Origin: Piper betle
Lineage: Eukaryota; Streptophyta; Magnoliopsida; Piperales; Piperaceae
DNA length: 64,000 nucleotides
Assembly: GCA_033002965.1 (NCBI GenBank)
Contig: JAURVB010005903.1
Location: 62,001-126,000, forward strand
Direction of reading: 5' to 3'
Shown: piece after piece, positions 63,085 to 64,000 of the stretch
Layout of the letters: every line of letters begins with the position of its first letter
Numbering within the stretch: the stretch's first letter is position 1
Position numbers and translations under genes: made by a program
Notes under the pieces: model-generated
Told to the model about the DNA's origin: nothing
The model's input: the letters and a program-made list of their open reading frames with translations, nothing else
The model's database searches: none

Positions 63085-64000
63085 CAGTTCTATTTACCTT
63101 TCACAACTTTTGGGACACTACCTTTTGCAAAACACCTGCAACCTTCTGAGTCTGAAGTAGTACCCCGTGAAATTAAGCTCTTTCTCAGCCTTGGAACATG
63201 TCTCACACCACCTACTGGAGCTCCAACAAACATTTTAATTTTAATCGTCTCTATCCCAATAGAATTATCGGCCATTGTTGTAGTTCTACAATCAACTTGT
63301 TTATATGAGTCAAAACAAATTCTATCCAAACACATGTTATATCCAATCATCCCTTGAGTTCTCTCCTAATGTAGCTGATAGAAGTTTCCTACTATTATAA
63401 GTTATACCATCTTGGTTTGATGTAGCTAATAGAAGTTCTCCACTAGTTATAAGCCATACCATCTTGGTCCGATCTTTCATCTGTCTTCTCAAAGTCTTCC
63501 AATCTTTTCTTGCAATTCTTTTTGAGATGTCTGGTCTTCTTGCAATAATAATATACAAACTCTAACTTGTCTTTCCCCTCGAGTCTTTCACCGTTTATGA
63601 CAATCAATGCTACCTCTTGGAATTTTTCCTCCTTGCCTTCTTTATCTTTTCAACAAAGAAAAGAGTAGTCTTGACATCATCTACTTAGTTTCTAAAGTTG
63701 AAGTGTCATCAAATGATCATAACACGTAGGCAAAGAAATCAAATGCAAGGTTACTTTCTCCATCTTCTACCTTCACTTTTAAGTTTCAACAACGGTACAA
63801 GAAGATTTTCAAACTCACTTATATGCACCATAAGATCCCCTCCTTCAGCAAGCTTGAGTCTATACAACTATTGTTTAATAAAATACTTGTTATACAAATT
63901 ATTTGTCATGTATAACTTTTCCAAATTTGACATCAATTTATCTGCTAAACATTGTCTTATGGTGCTTACCGCCTTGTCTTGAAGCTCCATCCAATCAGCC
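63085..64000 (-). pseudogene. Copia gag-protease fragment, degenerate, cut by the window end
   Basis: Read on the minus strand from 64000, gag comes first (WMELQDKAVSTIRQCLADKL, MVHISEFENLLVPLLKL). A zinc-knuckle-like CKKTRHLKKNC that has lost its first Cys lies near 63500. Protease-region pieces follow (IKMFVGAPVGGVRHVPRL, LISRGT) near 63110-63240. Stops and frameshifts are frequent. The element continues beyond the window. Confidence 0.8.
63370..63471 (-). repeat. 51-bp imperfect tandem duplication in the gag fragment
   Basis: TGTAGCTGATAGAAGTT at 63370 and TGTAGCTAATAGAAGTT at 63421 start two units of 51 bp, a multiple of three. Copies differ at several sites. Confidence 0.85.

Overview
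This window is nuclear DNA of a flowering plant. Genes are split by many GT-AG introns, plant families with chloroplast-targeted products are present, and the long AT-rich spaces are full of LTR retrotransposons. The nucleoside transporter has a very GC-rich first exon beside an AT-normal second exon, which points to a monocot. The species cannot be named from the sequence.

Layout of genes: (1) 60-1969 (+), 3' part of a DEAD-box RNA helicase of the RH22 type, cut by the window start. (2) 14.0-16.0 kb (-), decayed FAR1/MULE-transposase gene. (3) 17167-20218 (+), complete two-exon equilibrative nucleoside transporter. (4) 21666-26714 (-), leucine-rich-repeat (RNI-like) protein with about 18 exons and a transit-peptide-like N-terminus. 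(5) about 39.44-39.73 kb (+), small signal-peptide/GPI-anchor (AGP-like) gene with its two halves in different frames. (6) 47339-50055 (+), broken gene for the ferredoxin-thioredoxin reductase catalytic chain. (7) 50686-55030 (+), SAM-domain protein with seven coding exons. (8) about 55.55-55.89 kb (-), degenerate AN1 zinc-finger gene. (9) 61023-62246 (+), intact intronless F-box gene.

Layout of repeats: a Copia element with both LTRs (6529-12141) carries a complete nested miniature LTR element (TRIM-like, 9461-9930). Three sites carry very long LTRs of the TGTAACACCCC type. A minus-oriented solo LTR lies at 28139-30875 with 5-bp target duplication CTCAC. A plus-oriented copy lies at 33179-36206. 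A minus-oriented copy at 40622-46790 (duplication CTTTT) has a plus-oriented copy at 41027-43883 nested in it. The nested copy is bounded by an unusual direct repeat of about 148 bp. A probable relic of the same family at 12.68-13.66 kb holds a 37-bp minisatellite. A degenerate Copia gag/protease piece runs off the right end on the minus strand.

The genes share no operon-like or pathway logic; each is an independent nuclear gene. I found no convincing new biological system. The most interesting signals are the nested retroelement structures, the multi-lesion redox-enzyme pseudogene, and one-base homopolymer frameshifts in two otherwise well-preserved genes. The frameshifts may be assembly errors. 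Exon borders were read by hand from splice signals and codon phase.
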